Positions 8,621 to 17,376 are shown, counted from the first letter of the stretch. The stretch: DNA of 64,000 nucleotides from Rhodococcus sp. KBS0724 (GCF_005938745.2 NZ_VCBX02000001.1:3506001-3570000), one strand, 5' to 3'. A program made the numbers and translations. The notes: generated from the letters alone by a model not told the origin.

Positions 8621-9304
8621 ATGCCCCGACGCTATCCACCCGAATTCCGCCCCGAAAAGTACTCCACCTGTTGAAGTCAGGTCGCACGTCGCCGACATCG
8701 CCGCAGCTCGCGATGTCACCGAACAGACCATCTACAACTGACATGGGCCAGGAGCTCATCGATACCGGACAGAAGCCGGGCCTGAGCTCGATCGAGAGCG
8801 CTGAACTCACCGCCGCCCGTCGTCGTATCGCGGAATTGGCAACCGAACTTGCCATTGCCGAACGCTCCACGGAACTGCTGAAGTCGGTGGCGGCCGCAAA
8901 GGCGGTTCGAAGCAGTCGAAGTGATGGCCAACTACCGGTACAGACCTCATGCCAAGTTCTGGAGGTATCGGAGTCCGGTTTCTACGAGTGGCGAAACCGG
9001 CCGCCGTCGGAACGCTCACCGCGACATGCCTGGTTGACGCAGCTGATCACCGAGGTACACGTGGCATCGAACGGAACCTACGGTGCCCGCCGGGTTCACG
9101 GAAGAACTCACCCTTGGTCACGGCATTGTCGTGGGGCACGGCTGTATCGAATTGTTGATGAGAGCTGCTGGCGTGAAAAGACTTCCGGGAAACAAACGGG
9201 CACGTTCCAAGCACCAGACTCAACCACGCGCGATCTCGTAGACCGTAAATTCACACGCGACGAGCCGAACAAGCTGTGGGTCACGAATATTACGGAACAT
9301 CCGA
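8621..9304 (+). pseudogene. IS3-family transposase (OrfAB), frameshifted and truncated
   Basis: Starts MPRRYPPEFR as in IS3 OrfA, then breaks frame within 40 bp; DVTEQTIYN and a stop follow. From ~8755 one frame reads QELIDTGQKPGLSSIESAEL and ARRRIAELATELAIAER (coiled coil of OrfA). It then runs directly into OrfB-like LEVSESGFYEWRNRPPSE, NGTYGARRVH and DLVDRKFTRDEPNKLWVTNI. The expected catalytic DIT is replaced by NIT, and the rest of the DDE domain is absent. Several internal small deletions are evident. Non-functional. Confidence 0.82.
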
Positions 9305-9325
9305 CGCCTTGGATTCCAGCAATCG

Positions 9326-9353
9326 TTGCAACACCTACTGGAAGGTGTTGCAA
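9326..9353. repeat. Perfect 10-bp inverted repeat at the head of an IS30-like fragment
   Basis: TTGCAACACC (9326-9335) and GGTGTTGCAA (9344-9353) separated by 8 bp, overlapping the ATG of the fragment that follows. It could be part of an element end or a control hairpin. Confidence 0.6.
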
Positions 9354-9535
9354 TGGCTGGCAAAAAAGTACACGGATCAACAGAAGGAAGAATTCTTCCG
9401 ATTACTCGAGAGACGTGGCACGGTCCGCGCCGCAGCGCGAGCGGTCGGCGTTCATGAAAACGCCGGCTACAACTGGTTCCACACAGCGAAATTTGTTAAA
9501 TACGTTGCAGAGCAACATGTCTCGAATCCAATGAC
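9353..9535 (+). pseudogene. IS30-like transposase N-terminal fragment
   Basis: ATGGCTGGC followed by a run of six A, after which the downstream frame reads KKYTDQQKEEFFRLLERRGTV and RAAARAVGVHENAGYNW. This is the helix-turn-helix opening of IS30-type transposases. Removing one A from the run would join the ATG to this frame (MAGKKYTDQ), so a homopolymer frameshift is likely. The homology stops near 9535; the catalytic part is missing. Confidence 0.6.
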
Positions 9536-9660
9536 GACCCGATCTGTCTTTTGCGTTGTTGAACAGTTCGCCTGGGTGCCGGTACCACACGACAGTGCCA
9601 TCAGCGTGCAGGTGGGTCCATTCGACTCACTTCGGAAGAGCACCCTTGGAGCTCATCGAC

Positions 9661-9882
9661 CTACGCCGGAATTCCTCCGTCCACTGGACTAACTCCTCCG
9701 GTGGTGCACGAGGACATGTTCGAGGCCAAATACAGGACCGCATCTGAAAGTTCGGTCACTGCACCGTCACGCGGAACAGGCTGCTTCTGGATGTACTCGC
9801 CGTTGTCGAAGTTCGGGTTTCCCTCGGATGAGGCTTTTTCCTTCACGAGCATTGGAGTGCCAGCGCTTGAAAGCACTATCAC
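9661..9882 (-). pseudogene. Short-chain dehydrogenase C-terminal remnant
   Basis: The minus-strand frame ends ELSDAVLYLASNMSSC, TTGG, VSPVDGGIPA. This is the standard SDR C-terminus (YLAS...TG...VDGG). Nothing corresponding to the Rossmann or YxxxK regions precedes it, so only the last ~60 residues survive. It lies between IS fragments. Confidence 0.65.
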
Positions 9883-9934
9883 GTTGAATCGAATGTTTCT
9901 GTGCTCCTATGCAATTGCTGCAGTTACGGCAAGT

Positions 9935-10390
9935 TCAAATGTCGCACTGTGCTGGCAACATTGGCCGCATACCCCACTCGTGCTTGACCCCGAAACCGCA
10001 GCGATATGCCTCGGCTGGCGTCCTCTGGTTCAGTGCACGATGGGGACGTTCGTGGTTGTAGAGCCAGCGGAACTCGTCGCACAGTCGCTGTAGCTCATCG
10101 ACGTCGACTGCCGGCCCGTGATCGGCATAGAACTCTTTGAACGTGCGGTGATACCGCTCGAGCTTCCCGCAGGTCTGCGGATGCCGCGGCCGGGACGAGA
10201 GATGGGTGATTCCCAGCGCTGTGAGCCGTTCTTGGAAGAACACCGGCTTCTCGCCCTTACCCGGCTTGAACTGCATGCCGTTGTCACTTCAACTGCCGCG
10301 GCGCACCATGCTCGTCCAGCACCGCCAAGGATTGACCGCGACGGCGACAGGAACGCCGAAGAGAAGTCCACCAGTGACATCACCACTATC
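9935..10390 (-). pseudogene. IS481-like transposase C-terminal remnant
   Basis: From 10276 the frame reads MQFKPGKGEKPVFFQERLTALGI, then SSRPRHPQTCGKLERYHRTFKEFY and LYNHERPHRALNQRTPAEAY. This is the last third of the rve/DDE domain including the final catalytic Glu (KLERYHRTFKEF). Upstream sequence to ~10390 continues the homology only in other frames and lacks the two Asp motifs. Truncated and frameshifted. Confidence 0.75.
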
Positions 10391-10485
10391 GACCGCGCGA
10401 CTCAAGCTTCTACGCATGGGCAGGAATTACGCACGACTGAGAACTCTCGACACTGCCCTACACCACCGCGCAACCCAAGTTTGCT

Positions 10486-11245
10486 TCACCGATCAACCCA
10501 TACAAGATCGAGCAGACGCATCGCCTCGACAAGTGCAGGATCACGGGCGTCGACGGGTGCGTTGTCGAGCGGTGTGATGGACGGGGAAATCGCCGGGTCA
10601 CCTGGATGTTCGTAGAGCGCCCACAACGTCAACCCGTCACCGTGGCGGGAGTCGAACTCGATACCCGCAATGGGTTTACAGTCCGGCCCGTTGAGAGTGT
10701 TGATCCATTGCGAAATCACCTGTGTCAGTTCCCGCGGCTTGCCGTCGCGGATAGCCGTCGCGGATAGCCGCATCGTCGAGATCGGCGAGGCCGAGCCGAA
10801 ACGCGTTGCCGCGAAACCCCTTCCGCAAGGCCGCCACACTCTCGACATCACCCGGCACGACAAACCACCCGATCAGCGCCGCAGCCGCCGTCATCCGCGG
10901 CGCACACCAGGAGAGTGGAAGTTCACCGGGAGCAATCGTCGGAAACTCGAACTGGTCCTCATCGTCGACTTCGATGTCGTCGAGGTCCGCGACCATGTCC
11001 GGGCACGGACGTGCATAGGCCAACACTTCGAGATAACACGCAAGTCGCGCCGAACCTACATACAACGTCCGCCACACCCCGCCTGGGTCGTCCCAACGGC
11101 CGGTGAAGCGGCCGCCGGTGGCGTACTCCCAAGGGGTCCACTCCCACGGCGCGGGACGGAAACCGATGCGATGAGCTCTCACACCGTCGACGTACGAGCA
11201 CGACAGCACACCGAGCGACGTGAAAGTTTGACCAGCCGAGGTCAT
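10486..11245 (-). pseudogene. RES-domain toxin, frameshifted by a 13-bp tandem duplication
   Basis: The N-terminal frame (11245 down to ~10760) reads AHRIGF, GGRFTGRWDDPGGVWRTLYVGS, RLACYLEVLA. This is the RES core with its conserved Arg, Tyr and Glu. The C-terminal frame (to 10486) reads TQVISQWINTLNGPD, GIEFDSRHGDGLTLWALYE, carrying the conserved Ser. The frames meet at GTCGCGGATAGCC repeated exactly twice (10744-10756, 10757-10769). Removing one copy leaves 747 bp, exactly 249 codons, restoring a 248-residue protein. RES toxins deplete NAD+ in other actinobacteria. The start overlaps the antitoxin stop (ATGA). It is broken as sequenced; a slippage reversal or assembly error would restore it. 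Confidence 0.82.
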
Positions 11246-11514
11246 CCGACCGCAGCGAACTGACGTGCAGCAGCAAGTACCTGAGGCCCGACCTCAGCCA
11301 GATCGCCATCACGCAGAAGAAGCCCGGGCGCACGATCATCCAAAATCGGGTTCAAACGCTGGTACGTACCGTCGGCAGACGGCGGTTCCTGGTAGTCGCA
11401 GTACTGCAGGACCCTTGTGGCGCTTGCGTGGCCACAGGGGACACGTAGGTAATTGAGAAGGTTGACGGGCACACACCGACAACATCGGGTGCGGCTGCCC
11501 TCAAGAGAAACCAC
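11242..11514 (-). CDS. Probable RES-partner antitoxin (MbcA/Xre-ParS-like)
   Basis: 90 residues from a GTG at 11514, just after the preceding toxin's stop (11517). The N-terminal third is not recognisable and may be degraded. The C-terminal half, QRLNPILDDRAP, LLLRDGD, EVGPQVLAAARQF, resembles the toxin-binding domain of RES/MbcT partners (a Trp/Tyr-LNP...P..LL..G...V...A pattern). The 4-bp overlap with the RES reading frame is the usual antitoxin-toxin coupling. If the toxin is inactive this gene is free to decay. Confidence 0.55.
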   Translation of the reverse strand: MVSLEGSRTRCCRCVPVNLLNYLRVPCGHASATRVLQYCDYQEPPSADGTYQRLNPILDDRAPGLLLRDGDLAEVGPQVLAAARQFAAVG

Positions 11515-11516
11515 CT

Positions 11517-12098
11517 TCAGTGACGACCGCCAGCAAGTGTTAGTTCATGCGGAGTCCAAGCGGGCCAAGAAATCTCACCGACCGCATCCCCGTCGACGAA
11601 CCGCGCAACGATCCGCGTGACGTCCGCGGCGGTGTTGTCGTAAACGGTTGCGTGGTCGGCTCGGTCGATCGCGGCGACGACCAGCGACCACAATCGTTTG
11701 AACCGCTCGCGTATCTTTTCTTCCGGCACCGAATGCCCACCCTCAACAACCCGTTCGATGACACGAGCGACTGACAATTCAACCGGAACCAGGACCACGT
11801 GAAGCACAACGACGTACCCGGCCTGGCGCGCGCGATCGATCAGTTCCAACTTCGACGGATGCGAGAACACCGTCTCGGCGATAAACGATTCTCCTTGCTC
11901 GACAAGTGCGTCCCGAATGGTCGCTGCGATTTGTGCGGCCTTGTAGGAGTGTTCCTCGGCGGCGTCGGGCCACCGATCCTTGGCGATCACATCTGCATTG
12001 ACGAAGACGCTATTCGGCAGGAGAGGCGCGAGGCGTTGCTCAACGAACGTCGATTTACCGGCACCGTTCGGACCGACAACGAGATCGAGACGTCTCAC
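11517..12098 (-). CDS. Zeta-toxin-like P-loop kinase
   Basis: 193 residues. Walker A is at residues 9-16 (GPNGAGKS) and follows LDLVVG; then FVNADVIAKDRWPD and FIAETVFSHPSKLELI, as in zeta/AAA kinases that phosphorylate nucleotide sugars or other small molecules. A pair of Arg in VARVIERVVEGGHSVPEEKIRERFKR matches the sugar-binding/lid segment. The ATG overlaps the upstream antitoxin stop (12095-12098). With that gene it forms a type II toxin-antitoxin pair. Intact as far as can be read. Confidence 0.8.
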   Translation of the reverse strand: MRRLDLVVGPNGAGKSTFVEQRLAPLLPNSVFVNADVIAKDRWPDAAEEHSYKAAQIAATIRDALVEQGESFIAETVFSHPSKLELIDRARQAGYVVVLHVVLVPVELSVARVIERVVEGGHSVPEEKIRERFKRLWSLVVAAIDRADHATVYDNTAADVTRIVARFVDGDAVGEISWPAWTPHELTLAGGRH

Positions 12099-12472
12099 AG
12101 GACGATCTGGGTACCGTCAGGTAAGTGCTTGACGACACGGCCCTCTTCGTCGAGCACAACGGTCGCGCGCCCCTGCACAGCGCGGTCGGCAACATGATTG
12201 CCGTTTGCGAGGGATTCTTCGAGTGTGGCCGCGATCTCGGCATTGAACACAGCGCCCTCCTCTGCTGAGAGCGCGCGAAGTGGTAGCCGGCCGGCGAGGG
12301 CTGCCTCGACACGGCGGCGGGCTACCTGCCGCTGGTTAGACACCTCGCGTCCCACACGGGCCCAGTGCTCGAGCTGCTGGCGAGCGGAGCGATGTTCCCG
12401 CTCCCCTTCGGTTGCTGCAGCGTCCACGAGTTCCGAGGAGAACCTGGTGACCTTGTCGACGACTTCCGCCAT
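12095..12472 (-). CDS. ParD-like antitoxin of the zeta-type pair
   Basis: 125 residues from 12472, chosen because AAGGAGG lies 4 bases upstream. N-terminal MAEVVDKVTRFSSELVDAAA is followed by a basic helical stretch (EREHRSARQQLEHWARVGREVS) of the ParD-like antitoxin family, in which a ribbon-helix-helix binds DNA. The tail VVLDEEGRVVKHLPDGTQIVL is the typical toxin-binding strand segment. It precedes and overlaps the zeta-like kinase gene. It is probably autorepressed through the palindrome at 12507-12521. Confidence 0.75.
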   Translation of the reverse strand: MAEVVDKVTRFSSELVDAAATEGEREHRSARQQLEHWARVGREVSNQRQVARRRVEAALAGRLPLRALSAEEGAVFNAEIAATLEESLANGNHVADRAVQGRATVVLDEEGRVVKHLPDGTQIVL

Positions 12473-12506
12473 GGATCCTCCTTCGAGTAACACCATCGAT
12501 AATATC

Positions 12507-12521
12507 GTAGCAATCTGCTAC
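12507..12521. promoter_or_regulatory. Palindrome before the antitoxin gene
   Basis: GTAGCA-ATC-TGCTAC, perfect 6-bp arms, 35 bp upstream of the antitoxin start in an AT-richer stretch. The position fits an antitoxin autoregulatory operator. Confidence 0.6.
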
Positions 12522-13271
12522 AGCTACAACCACCGTCGATTTTGGTCACCGAACAGAACTGGCCGGCGCTACCGGGCCGCGCCGATGTCGCGAAAGGGAC
12601 CGCAACTCGCTACCGGACTCCGCAGAGTAAACAGTCGCATCGAACTGTCTGCGACCAAGCCCAGCTTCTCGATCGTCTCAAGTTGAAGGTTCGGCAAGCC
12701 CGACGCCTGCCACCATGCGCTGACGAAGATGCATGATGTTGAGGCGTGGGGACGAATTTCGCGGGCTCTCGACGACGCGCTTCCAGTGCAGCTCGCAGCC
12801 ACCCCGCTACATCGACTCGTGAAAGGATACTCGTCAGTCGAACCAAGGCCATCAACGACTCAGAAGCCTGCTCGTCACCGCGCCCGAACACCTACGCGCC
12901 GCCCTGCGAAGCGGATCCTGGGCGGCCAGGGCGTCGTTACGGGTAATCCTGCGTCGATGTTCACGGGTCTGGTGTGGGACATTGCCACCCTCGCTGCGGC
13001 GCTGAACACGACGCAGCGGCAGGCTGGCGAGGCGAATCAAAAGGCGCACTACGCGACCGCTTGACCCGCCGAGAATCGTTCACCGCGAGACGGGATGCGG
13101 TTCTTCCCGCTCGGCGTGGCTGATCGCACGCCCTAGCCACATTGCCAGAACTGTGCCCGTGGTGCCCCAAACGGCGGCGATACTGGCAATCCACATGTCG
13201 CAGTCGGTCATGCGTCAGCGGAACGCAATGGATCTTGGTCCCGCCAACGCGGAAGAAAGATCGAGATGTGA
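12522..13271. other. No intact gene; decayed sequence
   Basis: About 750 bp with no convincing frame. The minus strand near 12600-12690 reads GLPNLQLETIEKLGLVADSS, which looks like a former protein tail, but it cannot be assigned and is not continued upstream. Confidence 0.5.
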
Positions 13272-13379
13272 GAAGAGCTCACCGGCGCAAGCGTGTGAAT
13301 GCGGTGCGCCGGTCAGCCATACGCACCGGGCCACACAACGGCGAGTCAGAGGACGGCGCGTAGTTCAACGAGGCCTACC
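13272..13379 (+). repeat. 108-bp dispersed repeat, copy A
   Basis: Matches 28567-28674 in inverted orientation with roughly 8-10 differences over 108 bp; a shorter third piece lies at 41219-41249. One frame reads NAVRRSAIRTGPHNGE in this copy. Origin unknown. It lies at the broken end of the transketolase fragment. Confidence 0.72.
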
Positions 13380-13924
13380 CCGGCCGATGACGTAGATGAA
13401 GTGATCGAACGGACTCTCGCCGAGTGCGAGATTCGGGTCGAACAGTCCGCGTTCGCGCCGTGATGCCATGGCCATTCCGACCGCCGACGCCAAGCCCTGT
13501 CCGAGAGGCCCTGTGGAGATTTCGACTCCGTCGGTGTGGCGAAATTCGGGATGTCCCGGCGCCTTCGACCCCCAGGTAGGAAGCGCTTTGATGTCCTCGA
13601 GTTCGAGGCCGAAACCATCCAGATACAACTGCAGATACAAGGTGAGATGGGAGTGCCCGCACGAGAGTACGAACCGGTCGCGCCCGATCCACGTGGTATC
13701 GGTCGGGTCGTGACGCATCGTGCGTTGGAAAAGGGTGTAAGCCAAAGGTGCCGGACTCATCGCCGTGCCGGGATGACCGTTACCGACCTTTTGAACCGCG
13801 TCAGCGGCGAGCACCCGTACGGTGTTGACCGCTCTCGTGTCAAGGTCTGTCCGTTACTCGGATGGTGCGCGGCGGTGAGGATGTCGACGTCATCTGTGAA
13901 CGACACGAGCAGATCTCCTGTCAC
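13365..13924 (-). pseudogene. tkt: Transketolase N-terminal fragment, frameshifted and truncated
   Basis: From a GTG at 13924 the frame reads FTDDVDILTAAHHPSN. A one-base loss then shifts to DLDTRAVNTVRVLAADAVQKV, GNGHPGTAMSPAPLAYTLFQ, RHDPTDTTWIGRDRFVLSCGHSHLTLY, GHPEFRHTDGVEISTGPLGQGLASAVG. These are transketolase residues ~1-170 including the thiamine-diphosphate-binding GHPG and HxxH-like parts. The TPP-anchoring GDG motif and everything after HFIYVIG are missing, and the frame runs into the dispersed repeat. Cannot encode an enzyme; the functional copy must be elsewhere. Confidence 0.88.
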
Positions 13925-14141
13925 TGTGGTCCCGGTGGACGCAGGCGTGTGGTGTTGCCGCATGTTCGGCGAGTCGAGTCGAAGTAGCACGTGGCATCGA
14001 AAACTATCCACAGCCGAACTGGGCCAAGCAGCGAGACAGATACCCGTCGAGGAGGGTTTGAAACGCCGCTGACCCTGATTGCCGTGTGTCCTCACACCTC
14101 CGCAGTGTGTCCTCACCTCGGCGGTGTAGTGCGCTGGAACG

Positions 14142-14563
14142 ATGCCGGTACTGCACGGCTCACGCTTCGCCGCGGACGATACGGTGCTAGAGGGTCCGAT
14201 TCTTGCTACGTTCACCGAAGGGCAGCAGCGCGCAGACCGAACGTCGACGACGTCATCCGAAGAACTGCCCGCCTTCAGTGGCTGCAGCTGGTGCCCGGTC
14301 TGCGCCCTTGCTGCCGCGATCAGAGGTGAACACCATGAGCTTCTCGCGGGTCTCGCCGGACATGTTGCGAATCTTCTGGCGTTGTTGCGTGAGTTTCTCG
14401 ACAAGATTCTCGGCGTGCGGGACGGCGGTCCGTGCGGGACGGCGGTCAAGGGAGCGGACCCGAAGGTGGCCCGGATGGTGCCGTGCCGACAACCGACGGT
14501 CCCGCCTCAAGACAGCCTCGCCCGTCCGTGTTTGTTCCGATCAACGTGACCGTGCAACGCTGA
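14142..14563 (+). pseudogene. CxxC-containing conserved actinobacterial protein, frameshifted by a 17-bp tandem duplication
   Basis: The frame from ATG 14142 reads FSGCSWCPVCALAAAIRGEHHELL, then LAGHVANLLALLREFLDKILGV. This resembles a small conserved family in actinobacteria with a CxxCPxC motif next to two helices. CGTGCGGGACGGCGGTC is present twice in tandem (14414-14430, 14431-14447). Removing one copy leaves 405 bp (134 residues plus stop) and the frame continues GGQGSGPEGGPDGAVPTTDG to end VFVPINVTVQR, the expected family tail. As sequenced it is broken. Confidence 0.68.
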
Positions 14564-14661
14564 TCAAGTTTCTTCAGCCGGTACTCGGCGCCGTTTCGGC
14601 CGTGCCGGGCGTACGCTACGACGCGGCGCGCTCCGGGCGAACCCGGTTTCGACTCGTCAGA

Positions 14662-15141
14662 TCAGCGCGCGCGAAGCGCACCGATCACCAATTCGAGAGC
14701 ATGCCGTGTGGTGAGCTCAACGATCTCATCGGGCTCACCTCGGAAGTGTTGCACCTCGGCGCGCACAGTACCGTCCACCGCCAGCCCGAACCACACCGTT
14801 CCGGGGGCAATTCCGTCCTGAGGGTCGGGACCGCCCACTCCGGTCACGGCGACTGTCACATCCGCGTCGAGAAGTTTCGCAGTCGATGCTGCCATCGCTT
14901 GGGCGGCTGCTGCACTGACCACCGGGCCGGAAGGTACCTCGAGTAACCCGTATTTGACGTCGCTTGAGTACGCGACGATGCTGCCGCGAAACCACCCGGC
15001 CGAATCAGGTGCAGCACCGAGCAGACACGAAATGTTCCCCCCGGTCAAAGATTCCGACGTGGCGATCGTCGTCACCTCCCCGCCTTTGGCGCGGCTGGCG
15101 ATCTGCGCGGCAAGGGCTTCCGCACCTGTTTCGTCGGCCAT
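14662..15141 (-). CDS. pncC: CinA C-terminal-domain protein, PncC-type nicotinamide-nucleotide amidase
   Basis: 159 residues from ATG 15141, fixed by GGGAGGA 7 bases upstream. Only the C-terminal CinA domain is present, as in stand-alone PncC. Motifs: ATSESLTGG with the catalytic Ser/Thr environment, GAAPDSAGWFRGSIVAYS, AVTGVGGPDPQDG, PGTVWFG. The enzyme deamidates nicotinamide mononucleotide to nicotinate mononucleotide in NAD salvage. It is a stand-alone gene amid broken neighbours, yet looks fully intact. The presence of an NAD-recycling enzyme 3.4 kb from an NAD-consuming RES locus may be coincidence. Confidence 0.88.
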   Translation of the reverse strand: MADETGAEALAAQIASRAKGGEVTTIATSESLTGGNISCLLGAAPDSAGWFRGSIVAYSSDVKYGLLEVPSGPVVSAAAAQAMAASTAKLLDADVTVAVTGVGGPDPQDGIAPGTVWFGLAVDGTVRAEVQHFRGEPDEIVELTTRHALELVIGALRAR

Positions 15142-15731
15142 CGCTCGTCCTCCCTTTTCTCTATCTCTTCGTAGTGCACTTCGGCGACCGGGCATCGGAA
15201 GCGGCGCACGGCAACCGTTTACCATTCCTCAGATACGTCTGGTTAGGTACGTGGAGATTTTCTCTTCTTATGCCTACCGACGCAAAAGGGAGGGCTCGAG
15301 GTGCCGCCGTACCGGCACAGCGCTACCGGGACGCGTTCGCGGCTGATCGGGGTGCCGTCGGCGTAGATCAGTGCCGCTGACCAGCGGACGAGCAGCGGCC
15401 CGTCTGGGTGCACCGTGTGATCAACCACTTGCCGAGAGGCACAAGACGGGCACCGACCCTTTGGAAGCCGCTGGACATCTCCGGATGCCGGCGGCTTCGT
15501 CTTGCACGGGGTTCGCTCAGTGTCGGCCGGGGAGATCGACTGGCGGACGTGCAATATTCGAAACGTGCAGTATTCCGGCCGGAAATGGACACATCCACCG
15601 TGCGTAATTCGCCGCTGGTGCCGATGCCGTCGAGACCAACACCTTCGGTTGCAACCTGCCCAACCTCGCCGACTACGACATCTCTCACCGGATCCTCAAT
15701 CATGGGCTGAGCCACCAGGACCAAGGATGGA
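15142..15731. other. Intergenic with a repeat, no gene recognised
   Basis: About 590 bp. It contains the 119-bp repeat (15425-15543) also found beside the DNA ligase at 37.8 kb, and otherwise no convincing frame. Confidence 0.5.
15425..15543 (+). repeat. Direct repeat shared with 37767-37883 (ligase 3' flank), left half of a split copy
   Basis: The two stretches align from CCACTTGCCGAGAGGC to GGCCGGGGAG with few differences. In the 37.8-kb copy the sequence runs straight into the ligase coding end. Here it stops at ...GGGGAGATCGAC, and the ligase part resumes only at ~17048. Confidence 0.75.
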
Positions 15732-16733
15732 CTAGATTCGTCCGCGCCCGGGAGGATGTACTCTTCGGCCGCGATCTACCGGTTCGCCTGGATGCAAACT
15801 CTGTTGAAGTTCTTCAACTGCTGCGCCGTCCAGATCAACGTGAATCGTCCCTGCTGCCCAGTCCCACAGCTGGGTCGACCAGACATAATGGGGCACACCC
15901 CATTTCGGCTCCCACCCTTCGGTGCTGCGGGGGCGGCGGGAGAGCATTGCTGCACTGTTGGATGCATCGAAGCCTCCAGAATCCGTTGCACGAATATCCT
16001 CCGGGGTGAAATCGATGGGTACGCGCACCCTCAACGGGACATCCGCCACGTTCTCCGCGAACCACTGCGCCTGCTGACGTTGCTTGGCTCGGTGCTCGTC
16101 GCGGAGCAACTGCTGATACTCCTCGGACGTGTAGGCCGGGCCGTCCCAAACGAACAACGTCTCTTCCAAGGGTTCGCCGACAATGACGTCGATGAACTGT
16201 GAGCCCTCCCCAACCTCCTCGACGCGGTAGCCGAGCATCTGCCCGGACTCGGTATCGACCCAGATTCGGAGCGGGTACGGCTTTCCTTCAGGTGGCGCGA
16301 GTTGCACTGTCCAACAATTCCGTCCAACGAACTCGGCGACCTCCACCTCCCCGACCGGTTCAGCGAAGTCGTCACCGGCCCATTCGGCCGCGTTTCGTCG
16401 TCTGAGCAGGAACTGGCTGGGACCGAGATAAATGACGCGATCAGGAGAGCCGACCCGAGGTCGATCGGAGCGGCCGGTGAAGTCCCATGCCCGAATACCA
16501 TCACTGATGAAAACAGGTTTTTCGTCGACGTTCTCGACCCGAACCTTGTCGCCTTGCCGCCAGACCCGGCATCCATGACCCGGCACCACCATCATCGGAG
16601 GTTGCCCGCTGTAGGCGAATCCACCGCTGAACGACTCTGGAGCACCCTCGACACGAACCTCGTGAATCGTCCCTCGGAGGGGAAGGTCAGGGCCGGTAGT
16701 CAGCGCCGTGAGGACTTCGATCCAGGCTGTCAT
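15732..16733 (-). CDS. Hypothetical protein with LolA/lipoprotein-like beta pattern
   Basis: 333 residues, start at 16733. I do not recognise a named family. The first ~210 residues alternate short strands with turns: IHEVRVEGAPESFSGGFAY, RVWRQGDKVRVENVDEKPVFI, DGIRAWDF, then NCWTVQLAPPEG, PLRIWVDTESGQMLGYR. This is reminiscent of LolA-fold proteins that read lipids, but there is no signal peptide. Residues 210-240 are a charged helix (EEYQQLLRDEHRAKQRQQAQWF). The last part has WSTQLWDWAAGTIHVDLDG. It lies wholly inside the ~1.5 kb that interrupts the partial ligase copy, so it probably arrived with that insertion. Confidence 0.6.
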   Translation of the reverse strand: MTAWIEVLTALTTGPDLPLRGTIHEVRVEGAPESFSGGFAYSGQPPMMVVPGHGCRVWRQGDKVRVENVDEKPVFISDGIRAWDFTGRSDRPRVGSPDRVIYLGPSQFLLRRRNAAEWAGDDFAEPVGEVEVAEFVGRNCWTVQLAPPEGKPYPLRIWVDTESGQMLGYRVEEVGEGSQFIDVIVGEPLEETLFVWDGPAYTSEEYQQLLRDEHRAKQRQQAQWFAENVADVPLRVRVPIDFTPEDIRATDSGGFDASNSAAMLSRRPRSTEGWEPKWGVPHYVWSTQLWDWAAGTIHVDLDGAAVEELQQSLHPGEPVDRGRRVHPPGRGRI

Positions 16734-17047
16734 AGCCGCAGCCTAGCGGTTACTGGTCGCACCGAAGCACAGTCGATCGGCCCTCCGCCAACGTGACATG
16801 TGGGGGGCGAGAAACTTCGGAGTGTTTGCCTGGGGCCTGAACCGCATTTCGATCCGAGCATCCAAAGTGTGATCGCTGCATTCAATCGAGGGAATGCGTG
16901 TTGCATCCGCTGCAACATTGATGCGGCTAGGCGTGGCGGCGCTTGAACAAGCTGATGGCGCATGGTCGATCCGATTCCTCATAGCGCCGTTTCCTGGGAA
17001 AACAGTGGCCATAGATCGAGAGTCATGTTGCATCTGTATCGAATCAT
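16734..17047. other. Intergenic within the insertion, no gene recognised
   Basis: About 310 bp upstream of the hypothetical gene; probably its promoter region. No motif stands out. Confidence 0.4.
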
Positions 17048-17376
17048 GGCACCTTGACCTCGTCGACCGATTTGTCGAGGTGCCCTTTGTAACTTGGATG
17101 CCTGAGTCCGCCACCGACGCACTTGCGGCACTCGACGTCACAGACATAATCGGGGCTGAGTAGCGCGCCACTCGTCCTATCGCATACGGCGGTGCGATCG
17201 CGAATGGACTGGTGGGTCGAACGATTTCGATGAGTGTGTCGCGCAGTTCGCGGCGCTGCCTGGAAGAAAATCCGGTGCCCACATTTCCTATGTAGACGAG
17301 TGAGTCTGAATCGTCGTGGGCGCCGAGGATCAGCGACCCGATGCCGTTGGCCGTGCCGCCCGAACCCTCTGCTGGT
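17048..17376 (-). pseudogene. Partial copy of the ATP-dependent DNA ligase 3' end
   Basis: Nearly the same sequence as 37879-38206. The minus strand reads VGTGFSSRQRRELRDTLIEI, PTSPFAIAPP, VARYSAPI, then after a one-base shift GGGLRHPSYKGHL. These are the last ~100 residues of the oligonucleotide-binding domain of the ligase. The 5' three quarters of the gene are absent, so this is a dead duplicate. Its downstream flank is found 1.5 kb away at 15425-15543, showing that the duplicate was later split by an insertion. Confidence 0.8.
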
